A DNA stretch of 64,000 nt from Janthinobacterium lividum PAMC 25724 (GCA_000242815.2 AHHB01000044.1:62001-126000), one strand, 5' to 3'; counted from the first letter of the stretch, positions 29,992-40,317 are shown. Program-made: numbers and translations. Notes: generated by a model not told the origin, from the sequence alone.

Positions 29992-31014
29992 CTATTTGCT
30001 CATGGCCTTGTTCCACTGCGTCATCCAGCTGCTGCGCTGCTTGAGGACGGTTTCCGGCTTGACGAACTTCAGCGAATTGATCTGCTCGGCGCCATAGGTA
30101 TTAAATTGGGCGGCCGCCACCGACAGGCGCACGTCCTTGTTGACGGGCGAATCGACCAGGTTGGTCGCCAGCTGCGTCTGCACTTCCTTGGAGAGCCAGA
30201 AATCCATCAACTGATACGCCAGGTCCGCATTCTTCGAGCCAGCCACGATGCCCATGACGTTCATGCCGGCCGCCTGGCCTTCGGCCGGGATGCTCCATTT
30301 CAGGGGCAGGCCCGTCTTGAGCATTTGCGACCAGGTAAAGCGCGCCACGGGCGCGGCCCAGATTTCATCCTGGGCGAACAGGGCAGCGAGCTGCGCGCTG
30401 TTTTTCGAGAACGTGACGACGTTGCCCTTCATGCCGACGATCTTGGCAAAACCGGTCGCGTAGTCGTCGGTCTTGCCGCCCCAGGCCGCATCGGCCATGC
30501 GCAGCATCAAGGGACCCTGCGTGGTGCTCACGTCAGGGAAAGCCACGCGGCCCTTCAGCTCGGGGCGCCACAGGTCTTTCCAGGACGTCAGCGGGGCGAT
30601 CTTGTCGCTGCGGTACACCAGGCCCACCGAGTACAAGGTGTAGCCGACGGCGTAGTTGCCGCCGATGGGGTTTTTCGCCACATCATACAAGGCTTTGTAA
30701 TTGCTCAGCTTGGAGTAATCCATGGGCTCGATCACGCCCTTTTGCGCCGCTTCCAGCATGCCGGAATCGGACAGCAGCACCAGGTCGATCACCGGGTTCT
30801 TGCTATGCACCACCAGCTTGGCGATGCGGTCCGCATTATTCCCCGTTTCCACCTTGATATCGCAAGCGCATTTGGCCTTGAACGGCTCGTACACATACTT
30901 CATGAACAAGGGCTGGGCAATCGGATAGGCCGAAATGACCAGCTCGCGTTTTTCCGCGTGGGCGGCGTTGGCCAGCAAGCCTAGGCTCAACGCCAACATG
31001 AGGTGCTTTTTCAA
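29992..31014 (-). CDS. ABC transporter periplasmic solute-binding protein
   Basis: This 340-residue protein has a signal peptide cleaved after NAAHA. The mature part has the two-lobe fold of extracellular solute-binding protein family 1/8 (GLVYRSDKIAPLTSWKDLWRPELKGRVAFPD is the hinge-proximal motif also seen in PotD and iron-binding relatives). Ligand is unknown. Context, with nucleoside hydrolase and adenosine deaminase in the same operon, suggests a purine nucleoside or base. No tyrosines typical of ferric binding proteins were seen. Confidence 0.88.
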   Translation of the reverse strand: MKKHLMLALSLGLLANAAHAEKRELVISAYPIAQPLFMKYVYEPFKAKCACDIKVETGNNADRIAKLVVHSKNPVIDLVLLSDSGMLEAAQKGVIEPMDYSKLSNYKALYDVAKNPIGGNYAVGYTLYSVGLVYRSDKIAPLTSWKDLWRPELKGRVAFPDVSTTQGPLMLRMADAAWGGKTDDYATGFAKIVGMKGNVVTFSKNSAQLAALFAQDEIWAAPVARFTWSQMLKTGLPLKWSIPAEGQAAGMNVMGIVAGSKNADLAYQLMDFWLSKEVQTQLATNLVDSPVNKDVRLSVAAAQFNTYGAEQINSLKFVKPETVLKQRSSWMTQWNKAMSK

Positions 31015-31071
31015 GATGCTTCCTTTCAGGGGACGGCGCTGCGGGACAACACCGGTAAAGATGAATCAGAC

Positions 31072-32187
31072 TCAGAAATAATGTCGCATGCCGACGATCA
31101 GCACACTTTGCGTCTTGCCGCCGGACGCGCCGAAGCCGAAGACGCGGGCAAAGGTAGCATCGCCGGCCGCTTTCTGATAGCTCCAGGTGACGGCAACGTC
31201 GGTGCGCTTGGAGAGGAAATAATCGGCCTGGAAGTTGAGCTGATGCCATTTCGGCGTCTTGTTGATGACGTCGTATTTTCCGCTAGTAAAGAAATACGAC
31301 GCGCCCAGGTTCAGCGCCTGCGTCAGCTTATGGTTCACGTTCAGGTCCACGTTTTGCACAGTCAGATTGCTTTGATCCAGGTAGTGGTAGCGCACGTTGG
31401 TGTACAGCGCGCCAAACTTGGTCCTGCCCACATGATAAAAGCCTCCCGTGCCGGCGATGGCCTGGCTGTCCACGCCGGCGCCCTTGACGGCGCTTTTATT
31501 GAAGATCAACAGGGAACTGCCATAGTCATTGCCGATGGCGCCATTCGGCGCATCGGGGCTATTCGGGTGATACATCTTGGTATAGGCGACGGCCCAGCTG
31601 AAGGCATCGACCTTATAGCCGGCGCCCATGCTGTAGACGCGGTTGCGGTGGGAATCTTCCGGGTTCTCGCTGAAACCGTACAAGCCCGTGAACGACAAGT
31701 TGCTGATGTTCGGGCTGACATACTTGACGGCATTTTGCACGCGCAAGTTGTTGTAGCCGTTATCATTATCGCCGATGTGCACGCCGTTACTGGCGATGAC
31801 CACCGGGCCCAGCAGATCCTTGACGGCTTCGTACTGGCGGCCCAGGGTCAGCGTTCCCTTGTCATCGCTCGACAGGCCCACATACGACTGGCGGCCGAAC
31901 AAACGGCCGCTTTGCGCGGCCGTGCCCGTCATGACGTTAAAACCGTTTTCCAGCACGAAGACGGCCTTGCTGCCGTCGCCCAAGTCTTCCTGGCCGCGGA
32001 AACCGATGCGGGGATTTTGGTTCGTGCCGCTCAGCGCATGCGTACGGCTGCCGGTCCCCTCATCCGACACATAGCCGATACCGGCCGACAGCAAGCCATA
32101 CACTTGCACGCTGCTTTGCGCTTGCGCCGCGCCCTGTACCGCCAGCAAGCCACCGAGCACCACCGTTCCCGTCATCCATTTGTTCAT
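31072..32187 (-). CDS. Gram-negative porin (OmpC-like, porin_4 type)
   Basis: This 371-residue outer-membrane porin has a signal peptide ending in GAAQA and the mature N-terminus QSSVQVYGLLSAGIGYVSDEG, typical of betaproteobacterial general porins. The loop-3 region has QSYVGLSSDDKGTLTLGRQY, and the protein ends in a C-terminal Phe (GMRHYF), the BAM recognition signal. I chose the ATG at 32187. As the first gene of the operon, it would carry solutes across the outer membrane to the ABC transporter. Confidence 0.92.
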   Translation of the reverse strand: MNKWMTGTVVLGGLLAVQGAAQAQSSVQVYGLLSAGIGYVSDEGTGSRTHALSGTNQNPRIGFRGQEDLGDGSKAVFVLENGFNVMTGTAAQSGRLFGRQSYVGLSSDDKGTLTLGRQYEAVKDLLGPVVIASNGVHIGDNDNGYNNLRVQNAVKYVSPNISNLSFTGLYGFSENPEDSHRNRVYSMGAGYKVDAFSWAVAYTKMYHPNSPDAPNGAIGNDYGSSLLIFNKSAVKGAGVDSQAIAGTGGFYHVGRTKFGALYTNVRYHYLDQSNLTVQNVDLNVNHKLTQALNLGASYFFTSGKYDVINKTPKWHQLNFQADYFLSKRTDVAVTWSYQKAAGDATFARVFGFGASGGKTQSVLIVGMRHYF

Positions 32188-32419
32188 CGTCGCAGCCCTA
32201 AAAGAATACACCCTGAGTTTTTGGAATTATTTTGTGTCAGCGTCCCTTGCCTGGCGCACCGCCGCGAATGTCGCGAATGCAACTACCGCATGCCAGGCTC
32301 TGCTCCTGAATATTATTGCATTCAAGACAAGTAAGACCAGTCCAGAATATGGTAAATTGAGGGATAAGAAAATTTGTTTATTTTTATAAATCCATTACTT
32401 TTTTTAATAAGCCACGGCC

Positions 32420-33337
32420 ATGCATGCGCTGAGCAAGAAGATTTCCTTACGACATTTGCAAGCATTTTCCACCCTAGCCCGTGTAAACAGCTTCAGCAAG
32501 GCCGCACAAGAATTGTGCGTGACCCAACCAGCGCTCAGCGCATCGATCAAGCTGCTGGAAAATCAGTTGGGAAAAAGGTTGTTTAATCGCACAACCCACC
32601 AGCTGGAATTGACGCGCGAAGGCAAGCTGGCGCTCGACTACGCCACGCATTTACTGAATACGGCAAGCAACACTTTTGCCGATATCCAACGCGCCATCGG
32701 CAGTGGCCGGCACCGCATCCGTATCGGCGCGATTCCGTCCGCCATGGCGATGACGGCCGTCGTGGTGGCGCACTACAACGAGCAGCATGGCGATGAAGTG
32801 GAAATCGTTCTGTCCGACATGCCCAATGACGGCTTGCTGCAGGCGCTGCATTCGGGCCAGCTGGACTTTTGCGTCGGTATCGAGGTGCCCGGTTCCATCT
32901 CGCTGGAAAGCGTGGGCTTGTTCGAAGACGAGCTGGTGCTGGTGACGGCGCGACGCCATGCACTGGCGCCGCTCAAGGAAGTGCGCTGGGAGCAACTGGC
33001 GGGACAGGAAATCGTCGTCTTTACCAAGGGCAGCATCTGGGAGTTCGCCTCGAGCGCGCTGCGCCAGCACGGCTTGAGCCCGTCGAGCCTATACCAAATG
33101 ATACACAGCGAGTCGCTGTACGGCGTGGTGCGCGCCGGCATCGCCGTAGGCATCATGCCCAGCCTGTACACGACTTTCCTCAACGACGACGATCTGCATG
33201 TGGCGCCTTTGCGCCACCCCACCTGCAAGCGCAAGATCGCCTTGATGCGGCGCAATGAAATCAGCCGCAACCACCATGTCGACGACTGCTTTTCTGCCCT
33301 GCGGCAGGATTTGCAGCAGGTCGACCAGTGGTTTTAA
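32420..33337 (+). CDS. LysR-family transcriptional regulator
   Basis: This is a 305-residue LysR protein. The helix-turn-helix reads LRHLQAFSTLARVNSFSKAAQEL followed by CVTQPALSASIKLLENQLGKRLFNRT. The rest is the effector-binding domain. It is divergent from the porin-ABC-nucleoside operon across 232 bases, so it is the likely regulator, with an effector that could be a purine. The AT-rich intergenic region holds a near-palindrome with arms ATAA/TTAT at 32364-32381. It is followed by a large hairpin at 33349-33412. Confidence 0.88.
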   Translation: MHALSKKISLRHLQAFSTLARVNSFSKAAQELCVTQPALSASIKLLENQLGKRLFNRTTHQLELTREGKLALDYATHLLNTASNTFADIQRAIGSGRHRIRIGAIPSAMAMTAVVVAHYNEQHGDEVEIVLSDMPNDGLLQALHSGQLDFCVGIEVPGSISLESVGLFEDELVLVTARRHALAPLKEVRWEQLAGQEIVVFTKGSIWEFASSALRQHGLSPSSLYQMIHSESLYGVVRAGIAVGIMPSLYTTFLNDDDLHVAPLRHPTCKRKIALMRRNEISRNHHVDDCFSALRQDLQQVDQWF

Positions 33338-33348
33338 TTATCACCGCC

Positions 33349-33412
33349 GGGGTCAGCCCCCCACTCACGTCGACGCCTGCTCAGGCGCTAGTGGTGGAGA
33401 GGGTCTGACCCC
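33349..33412 (+). repeat. Palindromic repeat with GGGGTCAG ends (copy 1)
   Basis: GGGGTCAG and CTGACCCC (33349-33356 and 33405-33412) bracket inner pairs CCACT/AGTGG and CGCCTG/CAGGCG. It lies between two convergent genes. A related hairpin is at 60493-60519 and a further variant at 60584-60625. Confidence 0.7.
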
Positions 33413-33423
33413 AGCCTTGGCGA

Positions 33424-34206
33424 TTACTGCGGTGCCTTGAGCAAATTGGCCAGCGCCACATACTGCTCCAGCCCCACGGTTTCCGGACGCTTGGTCGGGT
33501 CGATCCCGGCCGCCTTGATCTGCTCTTCCGTAAACATGCCGGCCAGGCAGTTGCGGATCACCTTGCGGCGCTGCGAGAAGGCCTTCATGACCACCGCTTC
33601 CAGGGTCGCCTGGTCGCAAGCCAGACGTTCGACCACGGGGATCATGCGCACGATGGCCGATTCCACTTTCGGCGGCGGGTCAAACGCCGTCGGTGGCACG
33701 ATGAACAGCAGCGACATGGTATAGCGCCATTGCAGCATCACGGACAAACGGCCATACGCCTTGCTGCCCGGTTCTGCCACCATGCGTTCGACGACTTCCT
33801 TTTGCAGCATGAAGTGCTGGTCTTTCACCAGCGGCGCGAAGTCCGCCAGGTGGAACAGTAGCGGGCTGGAGATGTTATACGGCAAATTACCCACGATGCG
33901 CAGTTTCTGGCCGGCCGGCACGGGAATCTGCGCGAAATCAAACTTCAGCGCATCGCCCGAGTGGATCGTCAGCTTGGCCGGATTGAAGGTTTTTTCCAGG
34001 CGTACGATCAGGTCGCGGTCCAGCTCGACTACATGCATCTGTGTCAGGTGGCGCAGCAACTGCTCCGTCATGGCGCCCAGGCCGGGGCCAATTTCGACCA
34101 TGGCATCGTCCGCCTGCGGCGCGATGGCTGCCGTGATGTCGTTGAGGACGAAGCGGTCATGCAGGAAGTTCTGGCCAAAGCGTTTGCGGGCAACGTGTTT
34201 CATCAT
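33424..34206 (-). CDS. rsmA: 16S rRNA (adenine(1518)-N(6)/adenine(1519)-N(6))-dimethyltransferase
   Basis: RsmA (KsgA) dimethylates A1518 and A1519 of 16S rRNA at the end of small-subunit assembly. The 260-residue protein shows the signature start [12 protein letters not shown], the SAM-binding [15 protein letters not shown], the [14 protein letters not shown] catalytic motif, and the later [24 protein letters not shown]. It follows pdxA in the conserved lptD-surA-pdxA-rsmA order. Two adjacent ATGs (34206, 34203) are possible starts. Confidence 0.97.
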   Translation of the reverse strand: MMKHVARKRFGQNFLHDRFVLNDITAAIAPQADDAMVEIGPGLGAMTEQLLRHLTQMHVVELDRDLIVRLEKTFNPAKLTIHSGDALKFDFAQIPVPAGQKLRIVGNLPYNISSPLLFHLADFAPLVKDQHFMLQKEVVERMVAEPGSKAYGRLSVMLQWRYTMSLLFIVPPTAFDPPPKVESAIVRMIPVVERLACDQATLEAVVMKAFSQRRKVIRNCLAGMFTEEQIKAAGIDPTKRPETVGLEQYVALANLLKAPQ

Positions 34207-34266
34207 GTGTTTTCTATCAATGCGGTAAAGCCGGCACAGGCCGGCGGGATCGGTTGAGCAAGCAGC

Positions 34267-34300
34267 GTCGGGTTACGCCGTGCCGGCTAACCCGACCTAC
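34267..34300 (+). repeat. REP-like palindrome, variant with compensatory change
   Basis: The arms are GTCGGGTTA and TAACCCGAC, so the A-T pair of the standard GTCGGATTA/TAATCCGAC arm is replaced by G-C on both sides. CTAC follows, as in the other copies. It lies between rsmA and pdxA on the shared transcript. Confidence 0.7.
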
Positions 34301-34303
34301 GCT

Positions 34304-35359
34304 CTATGCTCTGGTCGTGGTGCTGGCGCGCAGCATGTCGAGCGCCGTTTGCAGCGCTTGTTCCATGCTGTGGCAATCGGCCAGCCCCAGCCCTTGCGCG
34401 GCCAGGTCCAGCGCCGTGCCGTGGTCGACCGAGGTGCGGATCAGTGGCAAACCCAGGGTGATATTGATGCCGCGCCCGAAGGTTGCGTATTTCAGCACGG
34501 GCAAGCCCTGGTCATGGTACATGGCCAGCACGCAGTCGGCGTCGGCCAGGTATTTGTGTTGGAACAAGGTATCGGCCGGATACGGCCCCCGCGCATCGAT
34601 GCCGCGCGCTTGCGCCGCGGCGATCGCCGGGATGATGACATCGATTTCCTCGCGTCCCAGATAACCGCCCTCGCCCGCATGCGGGTTCAGGCCGGTAAGC
34701 AAAATACGCGGCGCGGAGATGCCGAATTTCTGTTGCAAGTCCGCCTGGACGATATCGAGGGTGGCGGCCAGGCTATCCATGGTGATGGCAGCAGACACGT
34801 CCTTCAATGGCAGGTGCGTGGTCGCCAGTGCCACGCGCAAGGTCGGTTCGCCATGCCCGGGTTCGCCGGCCAGCATCATCACCACTTGCGCTGTGTTGGT
34901 TTTTTCTGCCAGGTATTCCGTATGACCGGAAAAGGCCACGCCGGCGTCGTTAATCGTGCTCTTTTGCAAGGGCGCAGTCACCATGGCGCCAAACCAGCCG
35001 GCGGCAATGCCTTCCAAGGCCGCGTCCAGAGTCGCGAGCACGGAACGCCCATTTTCCTTGTCGAGCACGCCAGGGGTGACGTTATTGACGGTAGGAATGT
35101 CGATCACGGCCAGGCGGCCGGGGCCGAACTGCGGCAGGCCGCTGTTGCGCACGGCTTGCAGCGACAGCGCCGCCAGGCGGATCTCGGGGTCGATCAGGCT
35201 GGCCGTCAGCGCCAGGTAGGCCGCGTCACCGAGCAAGATGCAGTTGACCTCGTGCCGCCTGGCCCAGGCGGCGCGGATCGAGATTTCGGGGCCGACACCG
35301 GCCGGTTCGCCACAGGTAATCGCGATGGCCGGGCGGCGTGCTGGGGGCAAGTTACTCAT
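34304..35359 (-). CDS. pdxA: 4-hydroxythreonine-4-phosphate dehydrogenase
   Basis: PdxA oxidises 4-phosphohydroxythreonine in pyridoxal phosphate synthesis. The 351-residue protein starts [26 protein letters not shown], the family signature, and shows metal-binding histidines in [22 protein letters not shown] and [16 protein letters not shown], with [24 protein letters not shown] ending. I chose the ATG at 35359, since the frame continues upstream without other support. It lies 19 bases downstream of surA. Confidence 0.96.
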   Translation of the reverse strand: MSNLPPARRPAIAITCGEPAGVGPEISIRAAWARRHEVNCILLGDAAYLALTASLIDPEIRLAALSLQAVRNSGLPQFGPGRLAVIDIPTVNNVTPGVLDKENGRSVLATLDAALEGIAAGWFGAMVTAPLQKSTINDAGVAFSGHTEYLAEKTNTAQVVMMLAGEPGHGEPTLRVALATTHLPLKDVSAAITMDSLAATLDIVQADLQQKFGISAPRILLTGLNPHAGEGGYLGREEIDVIIPAIAAAQARGIDARGPYPADTLFQHKYLADADCVLAMYHDQGLPVLKYATFGRGINITLGLPLIRTSVDHGTALDLAAQGLGLADCHSMEQALQTALDMLRASTTTRA

Positions 35360-35378
35360 GTGCAAATAGTGGGCAGCA

Positions 35379-36830
35379 TTACTGGTCGTCCGCGCGGAAT
35401 TCGACGTAAGCACGGTCGCGTACTTCGCGCGCCCAGTTTTCCGTCGCTTCTTCCAGCTTGCGTTCGCGCAAGGCGTTGCGCGCGGCGCTGCGCTGCTTCT
35501 CTTTCGAGACGTCGTCGCTCTTGCGTTCCAGCACTTCGATCAGATGCAAGCCAAAGCTCGATTCGATCGGCTCGCTCACTTGCCCCGGTTTCAGCGCATT
35601 CATCGCCGTTTCAAATTCTGGTACGGTGTCGCCCGGATACAGCCAGCCCAGGTCGCCGCCCTTGGCCGCCGAACCGTCATTCGAGAACAAACGCGCCAGG
35701 TCTTCGAACTTGGCGGCCTTGTTATCGAGACGCTCTTTTAATTCCGACAATTTGCGCTTGGCTTCGGCAGCCGACAAGGTCGGCGTAATTTTCAGCAAAA
35801 TATGACGGGCACGCGTCTGCTGCACGGCAGCGACGGCTTGCGCCTCGGCTGCACTACGGCGATCCGTCAGTTTGAGGATGTGGAAGCCGCTGTTGCTCTT
35901 GATGATGGGCGTGATCTGGCCCGGCTTCAATTTCATCAACTGTTCCGTGAACAGGGGCGGCAAGCGGTCGCTCTGGCGCCAGCCGATATCGCCGCCGCTC
36001 AGTGCATCGCTAGCGTCCGAATAAGTGGCTGCCATCTTGGAAAAATCGGCGCCCGTGCGCAACTGGCGGCTGACTTCTTCGGCGCGCGCGCGGCGCGCGG
36101 CGATCTGTTCGGGGCTGGAGTTTTCCGGAATGCGCACGAGAATCTGCGCCAGGTTCAGCTCGACCTGTTCGCTGGCCGCCGCTTTTTCCGCTTCCAGGAA
36201 GTTATCCACTTCGGAATCGGAGATCTGGATCTTGGCGTCGACTTCATGCTCGCGCAAGCGCTGCATGATGATTTCATCACGGATTTCTTCGCGGAAGGCT
36301 GCAAACGGCGTGCCTTCTTTTTCCATCTGGTTGCGCAGCTCTTGCACCGTCATCTTTTGCTGTTCCGCAATACGACCGATCGCGCGGTCCAGGGTCAGGT
36401 CATCCACGCGCACGCCCATTTCCTTGGCCAGCTGCATCTGCGCGCGTTCAACAATCATGCGCTCCAGCAATTGACGACGCAGGTCGGCAGGATCAGGCAA
36501 AGGCACATTCTGCGCCTTCATGCGCTGCTGCACGCTCTTGATACGCGCCGCCACTTCATTGCGCGTAATCACATCGTCATTGACGACGACGGCGATGGAG
36601 TCGATGCTCTGGCCACTGCTCGAGGCGGGGGGCGTGAAGCCCTTGGCCGGTGCAGGTGCGGGTGCGACCACTGCGGCTGCGGCAGCGGCAGCGGGCTTGG
36701 CCGCAGGAGCTGGCGCAGCCTGTTGCGCCCAGACACTACTAGTCGTGGCGCCGGAAATGGCGCACAACAAAACCGTTGCAATTTTGAATTGGTGCATACT
36801 GGCATTACGCATAATGTGTAGAGCGCTCAT
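35379..36830 (-). CDS. surA: Peptidylprolyl isomerase / periplasmic chaperone SurA
   Basis: SurA escorts outer-membrane proteins, including LptD, through the periplasm. The protein is about 483 residues with a signal peptide cleaved near SVWAQQ, an Ala/Pro-rich linker, the SurA N-terminal domain ([20 protein letters not shown]) and two parvulin domains (around LAQILVRIP and ARHILLKI). Starts at 36830, 36812 and 36797 are all possible; I list the longest. It is followed by pdxA and preceded by lptD in the same direction. Confidence 0.95.
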   Translation of the reverse strand: MSALHIMRNASMHQFKIATVLLCAISGATTSSVWAQQAAPAPAAKPAAAAAAAVVAPAPAPAKGFTPPASSSGQSIDSIAVVVNDDVITRNEVAARIKSVQQRMKAQNVPLPDPADLRRQLLERMIVERAQMQLAKEMGVRVDDLTLDRAIGRIAEQQKMTVQELRNQMEKEGTPFAAFREEIRDEIIMQRLREHEVDAKIQISDSEVDNFLEAEKAAASEQVELNLAQILVRIPENSSPEQIAARRARAEEVSRQLRTGADFSKMAATYSDASDALSGGDIGWRQSDRLPPLFTEQLMKLKPGQITPIIKSNSGFHILKLTDRRSAAEAQAVAAVQQTRARHILLKITPTLSAAEAKRKLSELKERLDNKAAKFEDLARLFSNDGSAAKGGDLGWLYPGDTVPEFETAMNALKPGQVSEPIESSFGLHLIEVLERKSDDVSKEKQRSAARNALRERKLEEATENWAREVRDRAYVEFRADDQ

Positions 36831-36900
36831 GAGTTCAGGTGAATAAAAAAACCGGTTTGTGCCAGCGCCGGGAACACCGGCGGCGGCAACGGTGCCTATC

Positions 36901-39150
36901 TTAACGGAGTGGCTGGCTCAGTGTCTGGTAGCCAGGGATGGTTTTGGTAAAAGTTTCCAGGCCATTCGCTCCCAGGCCCAGGCCATTCGACAAGCCCGTC
37001 AATTCCAGCTGGAAGAAGATCGGCGTCGAGACAGTCTTGTTCGTCGTCACGAAACGCTGCGCGCCCATGCGGAACACCCAGCAGTCGCCCTTGTATTCCA
37101 GACCGACCAGGCTTTCCAGCATGCTACGGTCCTTCACGGAGTAACTGATGCGGCCCACGCTATACAGACGGTCCGTCAACGGCCATTGCGTCGAGATCTC
37201 GACATTACGCAGGGCGTCGCGCTGAAAACGATTGCTAAAATTCAATACTTTCTTTGCACCGGGCTGATATTGCAAGGTGTACGAAGAGCTCATCAGGCGG
37301 CGGTCGCTGGGATTGTACTGCACCAGGCTATCCACGGTCCAAGTGTCGGACACGCGGCCCGTTGCGGCCAGCAAGATATCCGAACGCGACTGGTTAACCG
37401 GCGTGGCCGATGTGAGCTGCACGCGCTGGTCGGCAAAGTAGAAACGCTGACCGAAGGTCAGGCGCATGCGCTCCGTGCCGTCCGTCTGCAGGAAGCGCGA
37501 TACCAAGGCGGCAGTGACTTGATTGGCATCGCCGATGCGGTCGCTGCCGACGAAACGGTTTTCCGTGAAGATCTGTGTCAGGTTGAACGTCCCGGCGGCC
37601 GTATCGAAACTCGGGAACTGCGACTGGTCGCGGTACGGCGTGTAGACATAGAACAGGCGCGGCTCCAGGGTTTGCGTGCCGCCCTTGGCGCCAAACAGAT
37701 GCGTATCGCGTTCGAACACTAGGCCGCTGTCGACCGAAAAGGTGGGCACGGCGCGCGTCAACGACGTATCCGGGAAAAGTGGCTTGCTCCCGGCATGATT
37801 GTCGAGTTGGTACGCGCTGGCATTGAGCATCAGCTTGGGCGTGATGAAATAGCCAGGACGCAGGATGGGGAAACTCAGCTGCGGCACGGCCACGAGACGC
37901 GACCCTTGCACCTGTGTCGGGTGCGCGAAGCGCGTCGCTTCCGCATCGAAGGTCCAGTCGAAGCCGCCCCAGACGTCGTATTTGCCAGCGTGAAAGTTCA
38001 GCGCGGGCAAACGGTCATACGGCCGCGTCACGCTCAGGCTGGGATTATTGATGGCATCGGGATCTTGCAGCACCTGATAATTTTGCACGCGCGCCGTCAA
38101 GCTCCAGTCCTCGGTGCGGTAATCGGTGCGCAATTCGCGCAGCAACTGACGCTCGGTGGCGGTGGCGACGGTTTTCGAAAAATCGTTCGGGTAATTATTG
38201 TCGGACGCCTCACGCAGATCCCAGCTGTAAGTCCAGCCCTTGGCCAGCGCCTGCTCGTGCTTGGACTTGATCATGTAGCGATTGGACTTGGTTTGCTTGT
38301 CATTAGGCAAGAACTCAAACGACGTTACGCCCTGGTACAGGCCTGCATCCGTCTCGCCCATGTAGCGGCCCGTTGCACCGAGCTGTATGCCGCGCCGCTG
38401 TATGTAGCGCGGGTACAACGTCAGGTCACGGTTCGGCGCGATGTTCAGGTAATACGGCATCAGCAGCTCGAAACCATTCTTCGAAGCAAAGCCCGGCGTA
38501 GGCGCCAGCCAGCCCGAGCGGCGCGCGCCCGACAAGGAAAACGAGATGCCCGGCGTGCCCAGGATCGGCACGTCCTTGAAATAGATGATGGTCTTGCTGC
38601 CGGTACCCACGTCGCGGCCCGTATCGAGATTCAAGGTACTCGATTTCAAGTACCAGTCCGGATTCGGCCCTTCGCACGTGCTGTACGTGCCGTCGATGAC
38701 ATTGGCTTCATCGGGATTGATGAAGTCGATGCGCTCGGCCTTGCCCCGCCCGCCACCGGCGTCAAAGCGGTACGTCGGGTTGAGCAAGAAACCCTTGCCG
38801 GTCTCCATGTTCAGCTTCAAGACGTCACCAGTGTAGTAATCGCCGAAACGCCACATCTTGATATGGCCCTCGGCGTCGAACTGATCTTCAACTTGTTTGT
38901 AACAAGCTGTGTCGGCCGTCATTTTTGTGGTTTTTCCCCGCTCAATCACGACATTTTGATCGAGATTGATCTCCCTTTCGGGCCGTCCGTTCATGCTGTT
39001 TGCCGTCATGACGGTGGGCGCGTCGGGATCTTCCACATGAACCGTACGCGGTGCTTTCTGGGCGTGAACGGGCACCGTCGTGGCGGCGACGAGCGCGCTG
39101 ATGGCGAAAGCCCAGCGCTGCGAAGGGGGGGAGGCCGAAAACCAGCTCAT
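36901..39150 (-). CDS. lptD: LPS assembly outer membrane protein LptD
   Basis: LptD forms the outer-membrane barrel that places lipopolysaccharide in the outer leaflet, with LptE. The 749-residue protein has a signal peptide ending near VHA, an N-terminal OstA-like jellyroll (residues about 55-170) and a C-terminal barrel. Three cysteines are in view: TACYKQ, STCEGP and GDCWVF. E. coli LptD uses four in two disulfides, including adjacent cysteines near the C-terminus; here only one is found there. It is divergent from amgK across 99 bases. Confidence 0.95.
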   Translation of the reverse strand: MSWFSASPPSQRWAFAISALVAATTVPVHAQKAPRTVHVEDPDAPTVMTANSMNGRPEREINLDQNVVIERGKTTKMTADTACYKQVEDQFDAEGHIKMWRFGDYYTGDVLKLNMETGKGFLLNPTYRFDAGGGRGKAERIDFINPDEANVIDGTYSTCEGPNPDWYLKSSTLNLDTGRDVGTGSKTIIYFKDVPILGTPGISFSLSGARRSGWLAPTPGFASKNGFELLMPYYLNIAPNRDLTLYPRYIQRRGIQLGATGRYMGETDAGLYQGVTSFEFLPNDKQTKSNRYMIKSKHEQALAKGWTYSWDLREASDNNYPNDFSKTVATATERQLLRELRTDYRTEDWSLTARVQNYQVLQDPDAINNPSLSVTRPYDRLPALNFHAGKYDVWGGFDWTFDAEATRFAHPTQVQGSRLVAVPQLSFPILRPGYFITPKLMLNASAYQLDNHAGSKPLFPDTSLTRAVPTFSVDSGLVFERDTHLFGAKGGTQTLEPRLFYVYTPYRDQSQFPSFDTAAGTFNLTQIFTENRFVGSDRIGDANQVTAALVSRFLQTDGTERMRLTFGQRFYFADQRVQLTSATPVNQSRSDILLAATGRVSDTWTVDSLVQYNPSDRRLMSSSYTLQYQPGAKKVLNFSNRFQRDALRNVEISTQWPLTDRLYSVGRISYSVKDRSMLESLVGLEYKGDCWVFRMGAQRFVTTNKTVSTPIFFQLELTGLSNGLGLGANGLETFTKTIPGYQTLSQPLR

Positions 39151-39249
39151 GAATTGGAAGGGGCAAGCACCATTGAGAGGCGATTTTTTAATTTGAATCC
39201 CTTATTATATGGGAATCTGCATCATCAACCCGATTCCACAGGCCGCTTA

Positions 39250-40317
39250 ATGTCATTCTCTTCCAATTCCTCCACCGCGCCGGCCCAGGCCGACGCTCGC
39301 CTGACCCTGTTGAAAGCCTGGTTAAGCTCGCTTAACCTCGTCGCGCCCGAGTCCGCCCGCCCCGCTTCCAGCGATGCCAGCTTCCGCCGCTACTACCGTT
39401 TTGATAAGCTGGCTGGCAATGCAACCTTGCCAGGCAGTACACTGATTGCCATGGATGCGCCGCCCGAGCGCGAAAACGTGGCGGCCTTCGTCAAGGTGGC
39501 CGGCTTGCTGAAAGGCGCCGGCGTGTCCGTGCCCGAGATCATCGCGCAAGACCTGGACAACGGCTTCCTGCTGCTTTCCGACCTGGGCACGAGCACGTAT
39601 CTCGATGCACTCAATCACGACAACGCCAGCGTGCTGTATGCCGAAGCGCTCGAGTCGCTGATGAAAATTCAGCTGGCCAGCCAACCCGACGTGCTGCCCG
39701 AGTTCGACCGCGCCTTCATCCTGCGCGAAATGAACTTGTTCCCGGAATGGTTCATCGGCAAGCATCTGGGTGCAACCTTAACGGATGTGCAACAAACCCA
39801 GCTGGACAAAGTCTTCGAGGCCATCACGGCAAATATTTTGTCGCAACAACAAGTATTCATGCACCGCGACTACCATTCGCGCAACTTGATGCACATCAAC
39901 GATGGTTCGATCGCCAATCCCGGCATCCTCGATTTCCAGGACGCCGTCTTCGGTCCCGTCACCTATGACATCGCCTCGCTGCTGCGCGACGCCTACATTC
40001 AGTGGGATGAAGAGCTGGTGCTCGACTGGGTCATCCGCTACTGGCAGCGCGCCAAGCAACTGGGTTTGCCAGTCAATCCCGACATCGACGCCTTCTACCG
40101 CGATTTCGAATTCACGGCCCTGCAACGCCACCTGAAAATGCTCGGCCTGTTTGTGCGCCTCAATTACCGCGACGGCAAGGATCTGTACATGGGCGACCTG
40201 CCAACCGTGCTCGACTACGTGCGCAAGACGGCCAACCGCTACACGGAACTCAAGCCGCTGGTGCGCCTGCTGGACGCGCTGGAAAACAAGACGCCGCAAG
40301 TCGGCTACACTTTCTGA
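39250..40317 (+). CDS. amgK: Anomeric MurNAc/GlcNAc kinase AmgK
   Basis: AmgK phosphorylates N-acetylmuramic acid and N-acetylglucosamine at the anomeric position, the first step of the MurU recycling route. The 355-residue protein is an aminoglycoside-phosphotransferase-fold kinase. SSDASFRRYYR starts the nucleotide-binding lobe, FMHRDYHSRNLM holds the catalytic Asp, and GILDFQDAVFGPVTYDIASLLRDAY the metal-binding Asp. Location next to lptD and upstream of murU matches Pseudomonas. Confidence 0.92.
   Translation: MSFSSNSSTAPAQADARLTLLKAWLSSLNLVAPESARPASSDASFRRYYRFDKLAGNATLPGSTLIAMDAPPERENVAAFVKVAGLLKGAGVSVPEIIAQDLDNGFLLLSDLGTSTYLDALNHDNASVLYAEALESLMKIQLASQPDVLPEFDRAFILREMNLFPEWFIGKHLGATLTDVQQTQLDKVFEAITANILSQQQVFMHRDYHSRNLMHINDGSIANPGILDFQDAVFGPVTYDIASLLRDAYIQWDEELVLDWVIRYWQRAKQLGLPVNPDIDAFYRDFEFTALQRHLKMLGLFVRLNYRDGKDLYMGDLPTVLDYVRKTANRYTELKPLVRLLDALENKTPQVGYTF

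Noticed and set aside
29398..30984. 528-codon open frame opposite the ABC permease and binding protein genes
   Set aside because: Antisense shadow, crossing two real genes; no domain.
37795..39249. Long plus-strand open frame opposite lptD that reads into amgK
   Set aside because: It is antisense to a certain gene, and its translation is rich in Arg, His and Gln with no domain. The frame is open because of high GC; only the part from 39250 is real.
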